Counted from the stretch's first letter, positions 34,867-46,632 are shown. The stretch is 64,000 nucleotides of DNA from Saccharothrix saharensis (GCF_006716745.1 NZ_VFPP01000001.1:7141386-7205385), one strand, 5' to 3'. The notes: a model not told the origin generated them from the sequence alone. Program-made: numbers and translations.

Positions 34867-36423
34867 CTAGGCCGTCCGCACCCCGCGGATCGCGTCACGG
34901 GTGTCGCGCACGACGGCCAGGTCGCGGTGCCGCTCGGCCTCCTTGGCGAAGTCCTGCAGCTTGCGCACGACCCGCCCGGACGCCAGGCCCGCCGCCGTGG
35001 GCAGCACCTGCTGGATCAGCCCGCACGCCTCCTCCGGCTCGCCCGCCACCATCTTCGTGCGGGCCAGCCCGATGACGTCGAACGCCCGGTTGCGCACCCG
35101 GGCCGGGTCGCGCAGGTCCAGCGCCCGCCGGATGTGCTGCTCGGCCATCGGCGCCTGCTTCGGGTCGTGCCCGGCCAGGTCCCGCATCCGCGCCCCGATG
35201 ACCCCTTCCAGCTCGGCCTCGTCGAACGAGTCCAGCCACCACGGGTCCGAACCGGGACGCCGCTGCGCGAAGCTGTCCTGCGCCTGCCCGACCGCCCGGT
35301 GGAACTCCCGCACCCGACCCATCTGGGCGTAGGCCCACGCCTCCCGGGTCAGCAGGAGCGCCTGCAACGTCGGGGTGGCGTTGCGCCGGGTGCCGTACTG
35401 GCCGAGCTGGACCAGTTCTAAACCGTCCTCGGGCCGGCCCAGGTCGAACATCTGCCGGGCCATCGCCGCCAGGCACAGGGCGGCGAACGGGTCGTTGCGG
35501 CCGGCCTTCGCCATCCGCACGCCCAGCACGTAGTACCGCTGCGCGGCGTCGTGCATGCCCGCGTCCCACGACATGCTCGCCGCGACCTTGGACAGCTCGG
35601 CCCCGATGAAGAAGGCCCGTTCCGTGGTCGGGCCCGCCGGTGCGCGCGACAGCCGCTCGGCCAGTTCCTCCAACTGCCCGAGCACCGCCTTGCGCGCCAG
35701 CCCGTACCCGCCTCGTCCGCCCCACCCGCGCAGCCCGTCGGCGACGCGCTGCAACGCCGCCAGCTCCTCTTCGCTGATCGCCGCGCTGGACGACCACTTG
35801 GACAGGGGCTGCAAGGGGTGCAGCCACCGCTGCAACGGTTCGACCAGTGCGGGACCCATCGCCACCGCGGCGGCTCCGGTGAGCGCCGCTCGTCTGCTGA
35901 TCGCCAAGTCGTTCCTCGCCGTCTCCTCGACCGATCTGGCAATGCTCGACGCGTCCCACGCCGCGCCGAGCACATCGGGCGGGGCGCCGCGATCGGCGTC
36001 CGCCTGGCTTGGGATTCCGACGCGGTCGAACCACAGCCGGTCGGCCGGGACGCCGAGCGCCCGCGCGAAGTGCCGCAGGCGGTCGATCCGGTCGATCGGG
36101 TTCTCACCGGTCTCGTACCGCGACAGCTGAGCCTGGGAGATACCCAGCCAGGACGCCATGCGGTCCTGGGTGACGCGGCTGACGTGCTGGGGGTGGTGCC
36201 GGTAGGCGGCGAGGAGGGCGCCCATGTTCCGGTCGGCGAACGCGGCAGCCATCGTCTCGTGGTCCCAGAAGTCCCCCGGGACCTCGGGTGGTCCGTAGAG
36301 CTCGGTCCGCGCGTTGCGGCGACAACGCTGGCAGAGCCGGTCGGTGTTGTCGGCGGCGATCAACGCCCCGCACGTCGGGCATGCGCGCCTGGTACTGGCT
36401 GCTCTTCGAGCTTTCCGTTCCAT
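34867..36423 (-). CDS. Zinc-ribbon XRE regulator with TPR-like sensor domain
   Basis: 518 residues. An N-terminal zinc ribbon (C15, C18, C31, C34) precedes an XRE helix-turn-helix (about 85-125, MASWLGISQAQLSRYETGENP) and a linker containing SRRAALTGAAAVAMG, which looks like a Tat motif but is internal. A long TPR-like helical domain runs from about 220 to 515. This type resembles actinobacterial XRE-TPR regulators that respond to peptides or partner proteins. It starts the reverse operon with the SLOG-like and WYL genes and faces an unknown gene across a 274-base region with repeated ATGCAT. Confidence 0.85.
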   Translation of the reverse strand: MERKARRAASTRRACPTCGALIAADNTDRLCQRCRRNARTELYGPPEVPGDFWDHETMAAAFADRNMGALLAAYRHHPQHVSRVTQDRMASWLGISQAQLSRYETGENPIDRIDRLRHFARALGVPADRLWFDRVGIPSQADADRGAPPDVLGAAWDASSIARSVEETARNDLAISRRAALTGAAAVAMGPALVEPLQRWLHPLQPLSKWSSSAAISEEELAALQRVADGLRGWGGRGGYGLARKAVLGQLEELAERLSRAPAGPTTERAFFIGAELSKVAASMSWDAGMHDAAQRYYVLGVRMAKAGRNDPFAALCLAAMARQMFDLGRPEDGLELVQLGQYGTRRNATPTLQALLLTREAWAYAQMGRVREFHRAVGQAQDSFAQRRPGSDPWWLDSFDEAELEGVIGARMRDLAGHDPKQAPMAEQHIRRALDLRDPARVRNRAFDVIGLARTKMVAGEPEEACGLIQQVLPTAAGLASGRVVRKLQDFAKEAERHRDLAVVRDTRDAIRGVRTA

Positions 36424-36479
36424 GGCTCGCTCCCGTCACTGAGCGTGCTCACCAGTGTATAGAGATGTGATCAGGAGTC

Positions 36480-36495
36480 CATGCATTTCATGCAT
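36480..36495. promoter_or_regulatory. Repeated CATGCAT element upstream of the XRE-TPR gene
   Basis: CATGCAT-TT-CATGCAT lies about 57 bases before the regulator start in the divergent region. Each half is itself near palindromic, a usual feature of a dimer operator. A further GTGCATGG lies near 36563, and a small hairpin GGGGC-ATCC-GCCCC at 36548-36561. Confidence 0.4.
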
Positions 36496-36697
36496 AAGGC
36501 GGGGTGGGCCCCTGGTCGGACACGCTGTGACGCCGGGTGGTGGATGAGGGGCATCCGCCCCGTGCATGGATCCGACCCGATAACGGTGTGGTGGAACGTC
36601 CCGATCGGTCGGAGGCTGCGTGGTGTGCCAGTGCCGGGTCGACCCCGCGGCCCGCGCACACCGCCCACTCCACCCGACCGGGGAGGGACTCCCGCCG

Positions 36698-37189
36698 ATG
36701 AGCATCACCGCCGCCACCACCGCAGACAACGGCCCGCGATTCGGACCACGCGACCGCGCGCACCAGCAGGCACTCGGTGAGGCGATCGCGGGTTACCGGC
36801 TGTTGGGCTGGAAGGTGTCCGTGACCGAGCAGGGCGTGTTCCTGCCGCTCGGTCCCGCCACCACCGCCCTGGCCATGCCCGCCCGCATCGGCTCGCGCGT
36901 CCTGGCCGACCTCAAGGCCCGGATGCTGGCCGGCCCCGTCACCGTGATCCCGGGCCCGCGGGAGCACTGGATCTTCCTCGCCGAGCTGGTCGCCCTGCTG
37001 CCCACGCACCTGAAGGCGCCCGCCGAGGTCCAGTTCGTCCGCTCGCCGCAGCGCATCGCGCTGCCGCCCACGATGACCCGGTACGGGTCGTTGAGGTGGG
37101 CGAACCCGCCGTCGCACTCGCGGCACTGGTTCCCGCCGTTCACGGCGGTGCTGGCGCTGGCCCGCACGGCGGTCGCCAAGGACCAGTAG
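36698..37189 (+). CDS. Conserved actinobacterial hypothetical protein
   Basis: 163 residues, no membrane segment or catalytic motif that I recognise. The middle reads GWKVSVTEQGVFLPLGPATTALAMPARIGSRVLADLKARMLAGPV, then VIPGPREHWIFLAELV. I recall this pattern from Pseudonocardiales proteins lying next to XRE-type regulators, but have no function for it. The ATG has GGGAGGGA about ten bases upstream. It is divergent from the XRE-TPR operon and could be its target. Confidence 0.7.
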   Translation: MSITAATTADNGPRFGPRDRAHQQALGEAIAGYRLLGWKVSVTEQGVFLPLGPATTALAMPARIGSRVLADLKARMLAGPVTVIPGPREHWIFLAELVALLPTHLKAPAEVQFVRSPQRIALPPTMTRYGSLRWANPPSHSRHWFPPFTAVLALARTAVAKDQ

Positions 37190-37203
37190 GCGAAGATGGG
37201 CGG

Positions 37204-37614
37204 GTGGACCGACGGACGCTGCTGTGCGGACTGCTCGCCCTGACCGCCGGTGTGCCCGCGGCCGCGTGCGGCACGGGCGCGCCGACGCGTCGGCCCGGTG
37301 TCGGCTCGGCCCGCGCGGGTGACCGCGTGGCCGGGCTCGCCGACGTCCCGGTGGGGTCCGGGGCGCTGGTCGACGTCGGCGGCGACGGCCAGTTGTTGCT
37401 GGTCAGGCCGTCGGAATCGGAGGTGCGGGCGTTCAACCCGGCCTGCCCGCACCAGGGCACGACGGTGAACCCGCCCGCCGCCGGCACGATCAGCTGCCCC
37501 ACGCACCGCTCCGCGTTCGACCCGACGACGGGAGCGGTGCGGTCCGGCCCGTCACCGCGGGGCTTGGCGGAAGTCGCGGTGACGGTGTCCGGGCCGGACG
37601 TGGTGCTTTCCTGA
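37204..37614 (+). CDS. Small Rieske [2Fe-2S] lipoprotein, first copy
   Basis: 136 residues. The N-terminus VDRRTLLCGLLALTAG continues to a lipobox with Cys22, so it should be an anchored lipoprotein outside the membrane. The Rieske cluster ligands are C81 and H83 (CPHQG) and C98 and H101 (CPTHRS). The disulfide cysteines of bc1-type Rieske proteins are absent, and the usual Gly after the second His is Arg. No cytochrome or oxygenase partner is adjacent. It probably carries electrons in the envelope. A second copy follows directly. Confidence 0.85.
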   Translation: MDRRTLLCGLLALTAGVPAAACGTGAPTRRPGVGSARAGDRVAGLADVPVGSGALVDVGGDGQLLLVRPSESEVRAFNPACPHQGTTVNPPAAGTISCPTHRSAFDPTTGAVRSGPSPRGLAEVAVTVSGPDVVLS

Positions 37615-37639
37615 AGATCCCGTCTCACGTGCTGGAGTG

Positions 37640-37670
37640 TTGAACCCCGCTTCACGTGGTGTCGTATTGC
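37640..37670 (+). promoter_or_regulatory. Candidate promoter of the second Rieske gene
   Basis: TTGAAC and TATTGC are separated by 19 bases. Transcription would start near 37677 and leave a leader ending in GGAGGA six bases before the GTG at 37717. The second copy can therefore be expressed apart from the first. Confidence 0.45.
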
Positions 37671-37716
37671 CTGTGTGGCCGAACGACCACCCACCACGAA
37701 CAGCGGAGGACCTGCG

Positions 37717-38184
37717 GTGAGTTCAACGGAGAACACGGGGATGTCCCGGCGCTCGGTGCTGTGCGGCGTGCTCGTCGCGCTGGCGGTGCCGGGCGGCCTG
37801 GCCGCGTGCAGCAGCGGCTCCACCCCGAGCGGCACCACGACCGGCGGCGGCACGGTGCCCGGTGGGGGCGCCACCACCCCGGCCGGTCCGCCGATCATCG
37901 CGGCGCTGGCCGACGTGCCCGACGGCGGCGGCCTGATCGCGGGCAACCCGGCCAACAGCAAGCCGCTCGTCCTGGTCCGCACCGGTGACGTGGTGAAGGC
38001 CTACGACGCCACCTGCCCGCACCAGGGCACCGCCGTGTCGCCGCCGGAGAACGGCGTGATCACCTGCCCGAACCACGGCAGCACGTTCAACGCGGCGGAC
38101 GGCGCGGTGACGAAGGGCCCGGCCACGACGGGCCTGAAGGAGGTCCCGGTCAAGGTGGAGGCGGGCCAGGTCGTGCCCGCCTGA
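37717..38184 (+). CDS. Small Rieske [2Fe-2S] lipoprotein, second copy
   Basis: 155 residues. A Tat/lipoprotein signal ([19 protein letters not shown]) ends in a lipobox with Cys31, followed by a Ser/Thr/Gly-rich linker (32-58) and a Rieske domain with C100, H102, C117 and H120 (CPHQG, CPNHGS). It shares layout and sequence with the previous gene and probably arose by tandem duplication. The GTG with GGAGGA is preferred to a GTG 42 bases upstream. Partner unknown. Confidence 0.85.
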   Translation: MSSTENTGMSRRSVLCGVLVALAVPGGLAACSSGSTPSGTTTGGGTVPGGGATTPAGPPIIAALADVPDGGGLIAGNPANSKPLVLVRTGDVVKAYDATCPHQGTAVSPPENGVITCPNHGSTFNAADGAVTKGPATTGLKEVPVKVEAGQVVPA

Positions 38185-38205
38185 GCGCGCGCCCGGCGAG
38201 GTCGC

Positions 38206-38278
38206 GTCGGTCGGTCGCGCCCTCGTTCCCGGCGATCACGCTCTGCGGTCGTCGGGAACCAGGGCGCGATCGACCGAC
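38206..38278. repeat. Inverted repeat with 30-base arms before uvrC
   Basis: GTCGGTCGGTCGCGCCCTCG and the ten bases after it pair with a right arm ending CGACCGAC. The arms are 30 bases with three mismatches and a loop of about 13. This is far longer than the terminators elsewhere in the window. It lies 21 bases after the second Rieske stop. It could be a strong terminator, a structured RNA or a miniature mobile-element remnant. Confidence 0.7.
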
Positions 38279-38410
38279 TTCCCGGCGACCGAGCCCGCGA
38301 CGCCGAAGGCGGCGCGATCGAGAACAGGGCCGCCCCCGGCCGGGGCCCCTCCGGCGGACCGGGCCGACCCGGCACAGGTCGGTCCCGGCGAGCCTGTCGG
38401 TGCCCACACG

Positions 38411-38425
38411 TACCCTTTGCGTGTG
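38411..38425 (+). promoter_or_regulatory. -10 box giving a probably leaderless uvrC mRNA
   Basis: TACCCT ends seven bases before the first base of the uvrC GTG, with no ribosome binding site between them. Confidence 0.45.
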
Positions 38426-40366
38426 GCCGATCCGTCGACCTATCGCCCTGCGACAGGCACCATCCCCGAAGCCCCCGGCGTCTACAAGTTCCGCGACGCG
38501 GGCGGCCGCGTGGTGTACGTCGGCAAGGCCAAGAGCCTGCGCCAACGCCTGAACTCGTACTTCGCCGACATCGCCGGGCTGCACCCGCGCACCCGGCAGA
38601 TGGTGACCACGGCGGCGAGCGTCGAGTGGACCGTCGTCGGTACCGAGGTCGAGGCGCTCCAGCTCGAGTACAACTGGATCAAGGAGTTCGACCCGCGGTT
38701 CAACGTCCGCTACCGCGACGACAAGTCGTACCCGGTGCTGGCCGTGACGTTGCACGAGGAGTTCCCCCGGCTGCACGTCTACCGCGGCCCGCGCCGCAAG
38801 GGCGTGCGCTACTTCGGCCCGTACGCGCACGCCTGGGCCATCCGCGAGACGCTGGACCTGCTGCTGCGGGTGTTCCCGGCGCGCACCTGCTCGGCGGGCG
38901 TGTTCAAGCGGCACGGCCAGATCGGCAGGCCCTGCCTGCTCGGCTACATCGACAAGTGCTCGGCGCCGTGCGTCGGCCGGGTCAGCGCGGACGAGCACCG
39001 CGACATCGTCGAGGACTTCTGCGACTTCCTCGCCGGCCGGACCGACTCGATGGTGCGCCGGCTGGAACGCGAGATGACCGCCGCCGCCGAGGACCTGGAG
39101 TTCGAGAAGGCCGCCCGGCTGCGCGACGACCAGGCCGCCCTCAAGCGCGCCCTGGAGAAGCAGGCCGTCGTCCTCGGCGACGGCACGGACGCCGACGTGG
39201 TCGCGTTCGCGCAGGACGACCTGGAGGTGTCGGTCCAGGTCTTCCACGTGCGCGGCGGCCGGGTGCGCGGCCAGCGCGGCTGGGTGGTCGACAAGGTGGA
39301 CGAGACCGGCGTGACCGGCCTGGTCGACCAGTTCGTCACCCAGTTCTACGGCGAGCAGGTCGAGTCGGCGCAGGCCAGCGGGGTGGAGTCGGCGCCGGTG
39401 CCGCGCGAGGTGCTGGTGCCGGAGCTGCCCGACGACGCCGAGGCGGTCGAGAAGTGGCTGTCGGAGCTGCGCGGCGGCCGGGTGGCGCTGCGGGTGCCGC
39501 AGCGGGGCGACAAGCGGGCGCTCATGGAGACGGTGGAGCGCAACGCCAAGGAGGCGTTCCAGCAGCACAAGCTGCGCCGCGCTGGCGACCTGACGGCCCG
39601 GTCGGCGGCGTTGCAGGAGCTGCAGGAGGCGCTGGGCCTGGACACGGCGCCGCTGCGCATCGAGTGCACCGACATCAGCCACGTGCAGGGCACGGACGTG
39701 GTGGCGTCGCTGGTGGTGTTCGAGGACGGCCTGGCCCGCAAGTCGGAGTACCGGCGGTTCGCCGTGCGCGAGGGCGCGGAGCAGGGCGACGTCGGCTCGA
39801 TCGCCGAGGTGGTCCGGCGGCGGTTCCAGGCCTACCTGCGCGACAACAAGGACACGGGCGGCGCGACACCGGGCATCGACCCGGAGACCGGCAAGCCGCG
39901 CAAGTTCGCCTACGCGCCGAACCTGCTGGTCGTGGACGGCGGCGCGCCGCAGGCGCAGGTAGCCTCCGACGTCTTGGCCGAGCTCGGCATCACCGACGTG
40001 GCCGTGGTGGGCCTGGCGAAGCGGCTGGAGGAGGTGTGGGTGCCCGGAGAGCCCGACCCGGTGATCCTGCCCCGCACCAGCGAGGCGCTCTACCTGCTGC
40101 AACGGGTGCGCGACGAGGCGCACCGGTTCGCGATCGCCTACCACCGGCAGAAGCGGTCCAAGCGGATGACGACCTCCGCGCTGGACGACGTGCCGGGCCT
40201 GGGGCAGACGCGCAAGGCCGCGTTGTTGAAGCACTTCGGCTCACTGAAGAAGTTGCGTGAGGCGAGCATCGAGGAGATCAGCGGTGTGCCCGGGGTGGGC
40301 CGGCGCACCGCGGAGGCCGTGCACGCGACGCTGGGCGCGGCCGGTACCGAAGGGGAGCACAAGTGA
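38423..40366 (+). CDS. uvrC: UvrABC excinuclease subunit C
   Basis: 647 residues. Domains in order: GIY-YIG nuclease ([23 protein letters not shown]), cysteine cluster, UvrB-binding UVR motif ([20 protein letters not shown]), RNase H-like nuclease with the catalytic DxH near [14 protein letters not shown], and a C-terminal helix-hairpin-helix pair ([35 protein letters not shown]). It cuts on both sides of lesions marked by UvrAB. It is coupled to rapZ by GTGA. Confidence 0.96.
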   Translation: MADPSTYRPATGTIPEAPGVYKFRDAGGRVVYVGKAKSLRQRLNSYFADIAGLHPRTRQMVTTAASVEWTVVGTEVEALQLEYNWIKEFDPRFNVRYRDDKSYPVLAVTLHEEFPRLHVYRGPRRKGVRYFGPYAHAWAIRETLDLLLRVFPARTCSAGVFKRHGQIGRPCLLGYIDKCSAPCVGRVSADEHRDIVEDFCDFLAGRTDSMVRRLEREMTAAAEDLEFEKAARLRDDQAALKRALEKQAVVLGDGTDADVVAFAQDDLEVSVQVFHVRGGRVRGQRGWVVDKVDETGVTGLVDQFVTQFYGEQVESAQASGVESAPVPREVLVPELPDDAEAVEKWLSELRGGRVALRVPQRGDKRALMETVERNAKEAFQQHKLRRAGDLTARSAALQELQEALGLDTAPLRIECTDISHVQGTDVVASLVVFEDGLARKSEYRRFAVREGAEQGDVGSIAEVVRRRFQAYLRDNKDTGGATPGIDPETGKPRKFAYAPNLLVVDGGAPQAQVASDVLAELGITDVAVVGLAKRLEEVWVPGEPDPVILPRTSEALYLLQRVRDEAHRFAIAYHRQKRSKRMTTSALDDVPGLGQTRKAALLKHFGSLKKLREASIEEISGVPGVGRRTAEAVHATLGAAGTEGEHK

Positions 40367-41250
40367 GCGCACCGGCCGGCGAGAAGTCCGGCATCGAAGT
40401 CGCTGTGGTGACGGGCCTGTCCGGGGCGGGCCGCAGCACGGCCGCGAAGTGCCTGGAGGACCTGGGCTGGTTCGTGGTGGACAACCTGCCGCCCGAGCTG
40501 ATCGCGACCATGGTGGAGCTGGGCGCTCAGGCCAGGGGCGCCATCACCAGGGTCGCCGTGGTGATGGACGTGCGCAGCCGCGCGTTCACCGAGGACCTGG
40601 CGGCGGTGATCAAGGACCTGGACGCGCGCGGCTACAAGCCGAAGGTGCTGTTCCTGGAGGCCACCGACGACGTGCTGATCCGGCGGTTCGAGTCGGTGCG
40701 GCGCGGCCACCCGCTGCAGGCCGACGGCAGGCTGGCCGACGGCATCGAGGCCGAGCGCATCCTGCTCACGCCGCTGCGCGAGGAGGCCGACCTGGTGCTG
40801 GACACCTCGGCGCTGTCGGTGCACCAGCTCCGGGCCAAGATCGAGGACACGTTCGGCACCGAGTCGGCGACCCGGACCAGGGTCACCGTGCTGTCGTTCG
40901 GCTACAAGTACGGCCTGCCGATGGACGCCGACCTGGTCATGGACGTGCGGTTCCTGCCCAACCCGTTCTGGATCCCGGAGCTGCGGGAGCAGACCGGCCT
41001 GGACGGCGACGTGCGCAACTACGTGCTCACGCAGGAGGGCGCGGAGGAGTTCCTGGACCGCTACCACGAGCTGCTGCGGTTGATCGGCGCCGGCTACCGG
41101 CGCGAGGGCAAGCGGTACCTGACCCTGGCGGTGGGCTGCACCGGCGGCAAGCACCGCAGCGTGGCCATCTCCGAGGAGCTGGCGGGCCGGTTGGCCAGCG
41201 AGGACGGCATGGCCGTCAAGGTCGTGCACCGGGACCTGGGACGCGAGTGA
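40363..41250 (+). CDS. rapZ: RapZ-family nucleotide-binding protein
   Basis: 295 residues with a P-loop variant GLSGAGRS (Lys replaced by Arg, usual in actinobacterial members) and [11 protein letters not shown]. The C-terminal domain has the conserved [10 protein letters not shown] segment. In E. coli RapZ guides RNase E to a small RNA controlling amino-sugar synthesis; in Gram-positives (YvcJ) its role is less clear. The rapZ-yvcK-whiA trio is one of the most conserved Gram-positive clusters and is coupled throughout here. Confidence 0.93.
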   Translation: MSAPAGEKSGIEVAVVTGLSGAGRSTAAKCLEDLGWFVVDNLPPELIATMVELGAQARGAITRVAVVMDVRSRAFTEDLAAVIKDLDARGYKPKVLFLEATDDVLIRRFESVRRGHPLQADGRLADGIEAERILLTPLREEADLVLDTSALSVHQLRAKIEDTFGTESATRTRVTVLSFGYKYGLPMDADLVMDVRFLPNPFWIPELREQTGLDGDVRNYVLTQEGAEEFLDRYHELLRLIGAGYRREGKRYLTLAVGCTGGKHRSVAISEELAGRLASEDGMAVKVVHRDLGRE

Positions 41251-42278
41251 GCTTCGCAGCGGTCGCGCTGGGCGGCGGGCACGGGCTGCACGCCACGCTC
41301 ACCGCCCTGCGCCGGGTGACCGACGACGTGACGGCCGTGGTGACGGTCGCGGACGACGGCGGCTCGTCGGGGCGGTTGCGCCGCGAGCTGGGCCTGCTCC
41401 CGCCCGGCGACCTGCGCAAGGCGATGGTGGCGCTGGCCGGGGCGGACCCGTCCAGCGCGTTGTGGGCGACGCTGTTCCAGCACCGCTTCGGCGGCACGGG
41501 CGCGCTCGCCGGGCACGCGGTCGGCAACCTGGTGCTGGCGGGCCTGCTGGAGCAGCTCGGCGACCCGGTCGCGGTGCTGGCGGAGGCGGGACGGCTGCTC
41601 GGCGTGCGCGGGCGCGTGCTGCCGATGTGCACCGAGCCGTTGTCGATCGAGGCGGACGTGACCGGGCTGGACGACGACGCCGACGTGGTGCGCCGCATCC
41701 GCGGCCAGGTCGCGATCGCCACCACGCCGGGACGCGTGCAGCGGATCCGGCTCCACGGGCCCGGCGGTCCGGGCGAGGCGCCGCGCGGCTGCGCGGAGGC
41801 CGTGGAGGCGGTGCTCGCGGCGGACGTGGTGGTGCTCGGGCCCGGCTCGTGGTTCACCAGCGTGCTGCCGCACCTGCTCGTGCCCGAGCTGCACGACGCG
41901 CTCGTGCGCACGTCGGCGCGGAAGGTCGTGGTGCTCAACCTCGTCCCCCAACCGGGGGAAACCGACGGCTTCTCGCCGGAGCTGCACCTGGACGTGCTGT
42001 GCGAGCACGCGCCCGCGCTGCGGGTGGACGCGGTGATCGCGGACGTCGACGCGGTCCCCGTGCCGGACCGGCTGCGCAGGGCCGCCGCAGCTCTGGGCGC
42101 CGCGGCGCACCTCGCGCCCATCGCCGTGGCCGGCGCGCCGGACCGGCACGACCCGACCGCGCTGGCGTCGGCCGTCACCCGGGCGTTGGCCGGCCCTGGT
42201 GACGGGACCGGTGGGGCGTCGAGTACAACCCTCCAGGAAGACCGGACGAGCAGGGGAGGCGAGGCGCCGTGGCGATGA
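41247..42278 (+). CDS. yvcK: YvcK/CofD-like protein (gluconeogenesis factor)
   Basis: 343 residues with [28 protein letters not shown] and [13 protein letters not shown], the CofD-like nucleotide-sugar binding signatures. YvcK binds UDP-GlcNAc and links central carbon flux to cell-wall synthesis in Bacillus and mycobacteria. It overlaps rapZ by GTGA and whiA by 10 bases. The last about 25 residues are variable. Confidence 0.93.
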   Translation: MSFAAVALGGGHGLHATLTALRRVTDDVTAVVTVADDGGSSGRLRRELGLLPPGDLRKAMVALAGADPSSALWATLFQHRFGGTGALAGHAVGNLVLAGLLEQLGDPVAVLAEAGRLLGVRGRVLPMCTEPLSIEADVTGLDDDADVVRRIRGQVAIATTPGRVQRIRLHGPGGPGEAPRGCAEAVEAVLAADVVVLGPGSWFTSVLPHLLVPELHDALVRTSARKVVVLNLVPQPGETDGFSPELHLDVLCEHAPALRVDAVIADVDAVPVPDRLRRAAAALGAAAHLAPIAVAGAPDRHDPTALASAVTRALAGPGDGTGGASSTTLQEDRTSRGGEAPWR

Positions 42279-43255
42279 CGTCGGCGGTGAAGGACGAGCT
42301 GAGCAGGCTGGCCGTCTCCAAGACCTGCTGCCGCCGCGCGGAGGTGGCCTCGCTCCTGCGGTTCGCGGGCGGCCTGCACATCGTCGGCGGCCGGGTGGTC
42401 GTCGAGGCGGAGCTGGACCTGGGTTCCACGGCGCGGCGGCTGCGGCGCGAGATCCACGAGCTGTACGGGCACCAGTCGGACGTGTTCACCATCACGTCCA
42501 GCGGCCTGCGCAAGGGCACCCGGTTCGTGGTGCGGGTGGTCAAGGACGGCGAGGGCCTGGCCCGGCAGACGGGTCTGCTGGACCCGCGCGGACGCCCGGT
42601 GCGCGGCCTGCCCGCGCCGGTCGTGTCGGGCGGGGTGTGCGACGCGGAGGCCGCGTGGCGTGGCGCGTTCCTGGCGCACGGCTCGCTGACCGAGCCGGGC
42701 CGGTCGTCGTCCATGGAGGTGACCTGCCCCGGCCCGGAGGCGGCGTTGGCGCTGGTCGGCGCGGCCCGCCGGATGGGCATCGGCTCGAAGTCGCGCGAGG
42801 TGCGCGGCGCGGAGCGCGTGGTGATAAGGGACGGCGACGCGATCGGCGCGATGCTGACCAGGCTCGGCGCCCACGACAGCGTGCTGGCCTGGGAGGAACG
42901 CCGGATGCGCCGCGAGGTGCGCGCCACCGCGAACCGCCTGGCCAACTTCGACGACGCCAACCTGCGCCGCTCGGCCCGGGCCGCCGTCGCCGCCGCCGCC
43001 CGCGTCCAGCGCGCGCTGGAGATCCTGGGCGCCGAGGCGCCGGACCACCTGGCCGCCGCGGGCGCGCTGCGGCTGGCCCACCGCCAGGCGTCCCTGGAGG
43101 AGCTGGGCCAGCTGTCCGACCCGCAGATGACCAAGGACGCCGTCGCGGGCCGCATCCGCCGCCTGCTGGCGATGGCGGACAAGCGGGCCAAGGAGCTGGG
43201 CATGCCCGACACCGAGTCCGCCGTGACGGCGGACATGCTCGACGCCGAGGTCTGA
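42269..43255 (+). CDS. whiA: Sporulation regulator WhiA
   Basis: 328 residues with an N-terminal LAGLIDADG-like homing-endonuclease fold ([43 protein letters not shown]) and a C-terminal helix-turn-helix ([25 protein letters not shown]). With WhiB it triggers sporulation septation in Streptomyces, which fits BldD elsewhere in the window and a developing organism. The start is GTG two codons before an in-frame ATG. It closes the uvrC operon, with repeats right behind. Confidence 0.95.
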   Translation: MAMTSAVKDELSRLAVSKTCCRRAEVASLLRFAGGLHIVGGRVVVEAELDLGSTARRLRREIHELYGHQSDVFTITSSGLRKGTRFVVRVVKDGEGLARQTGLLDPRGRPVRGLPAPVVSGGVCDAEAAWRGAFLAHGSLTEPGRSSSMEVTCPGPEAALALVGAARRMGIGSKSREVRGAERVVIRDGDAIGAMLTRLGAHDSVLAWEERRMRREVRATANRLANFDDANLRRSARAAVAAAARVQRALEILGAEAPDHLAAAGALRLAHRQASLEELGQLSDPQMTKDAVAGRIRRLLAMADKRAKELGMPDTESAVTADMLDAEV

Positions 43256-43263
43256 CCCCACCC

Positions 43264-43345
43264 GAGTGTCGAACACTCAGGACCCGAGTGTCGAACACTC
43301 AGGACCCGAGTGTCGAACACTCAGGCCCCCTGAATTCAACGCTCG
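43264..43345. repeat. Four tandem copies of the 22-bp palindromic repeat
   Basis: GAGTGTCGAACACTC, a 6-bp inverted repeat around CGA, starts at 43264, 43286 and 43308, each followed by an AGGACCC-like linker. A decayed unit (CTGAATTCAACGCTC) lies at 43330 in exact 22-base phase. The array begins about nine bases after the whiA stop. It is the same family as the array after the rib operon, which also starts right after a stop codon. The units here are the most symmetrical. Confidence 0.9.
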
Positions 43346-43476
43346 GAACGCCACCCTGCGTCACCGCGGCCGCGGCCTGCGCCCGACCACCCGGAGTCAT
43401 ACGCTGGGAGCCGGGACGCCGGGCGCCCCAGGCGCGCCACAGCCGCACTCCGGGGTCACGAAGCCCCGCGGACCGA

Positions 43477-43492
43477 GTTACCGTCAGGTAAC
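43477..43492. promoter_or_regulatory. Perfect inverted repeat upstream of gap
   Basis: GTTACC-GTCA-GGTAAC is a perfect 6-bp palindrome with a 4-base centre. It lies about 160 bases before the gap start and about 50 bases upstream of the proposed promoter. It may be an operator for a glycolytic regulator; no matching regulator was identified. Confidence 0.4.
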
Positions 43493-43544
43493 AAGCCGGT
43501 CAAGCTGGATTTTCTTGTTCGATAAAGAGATGCTGGTGGTCCAC

Positions 43545-44658
<1,114 letters not shown>

Positions 44659-44680
44659 GCGAAGAGGCGGAGCACTCGCT

Positions 44681-45843
<1,163 letters not shown>

Positions 45844-45844
<1 letters not shown>

Positions 45845-46632
45845 TGGCCCAGCGTCAGCCCCTCATCGCGGGCAACTGGAAGATGAACCTCAACCACCTC
45901 GAGGCCATCGCCCTGGTGCAGAAGATCGCCTTCTCCCTGCCGGAGAAGTACTTCGCCAAGGTCGAGGTGGCCGTGCTGCCGCCGTTCGTCGACATCCGGT
46001 CCATCCAGACCCTCGTCGACGGCGACAAGCTGCTGCTCAAGTACGGCGCGCAGGACCTCTCGCCGCACGACTCGGGCGCCTACACCGGAGACGTGTCCGG
46101 CCCGATGCTCGCCAAGCTCGGCTGCTCCTACGTCACCGTGGGCCACTCCGAGCGCCGCGAGTACCACAACGAGGACGACGCGACCGTCAACAAGAAGGTC
46201 AAGGCCGCCCTCAAGCACGGCATCACGCCCATCTTCTGCCTCGGCGAGCAGGTGGACGTGCGCGAGGCAGGCGGGCACGTCGAGCACTGCACCGAGCAGC
46301 TCGTCGCCGGTCTCAAGGGCCTCACCGCCGAGCAGGTGCGCGACGTCGTCGTGGCCTACGAGCCGGTGTGGGCGATCGGCACCGGCAAGGTCGCCTCGTC
46401 GGCCGACGCGCAGGAGGTCTGCGCGGCCATCCGGGTCAAGCTCGCCGAGCTGTACGGCGAGGACGTCGCTTCGGCCGTTCGAGTGCTTTACGGCGGCTCG
46501 GTCAAGTCGGGCAACATCGCCGAGTTGATCGCGCAGAAGGACGTCGACGGCGCCCTTGTGGGTGGTGCGAGCCTGGATGCGGACGAGTTCGCCAAGCTGT
46601 GCGCGCTCGCCGCGGGTGGCCCTCTACCCTGA
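45844..46632 (+). CDS. tpiA: Triosephosphate isomerase
   Basis: 262 residues with the entry motif [10 protein letters not shown], the catalytic His in [10 protein letters not shown], the catalytic Glu in [12 protein letters not shown] (flexible loop 6) and YGGSVKSGN. It interconverts the two triose phosphates. A GTG three bases earlier is an alternative start; the ATG overlapping the pgk stop by one base is preferred. Confidence 0.97.

Noticed and set aside
35870-35925. Internal Tat-like motif SRRAALTGAAAVAMG in the XRE-TPR regulator, suggesting a separate secreted protein
   Set aside because: The frame continues unbroken on both sides with an HTH before it, and no ribosome binding site or start fits a separate gene.
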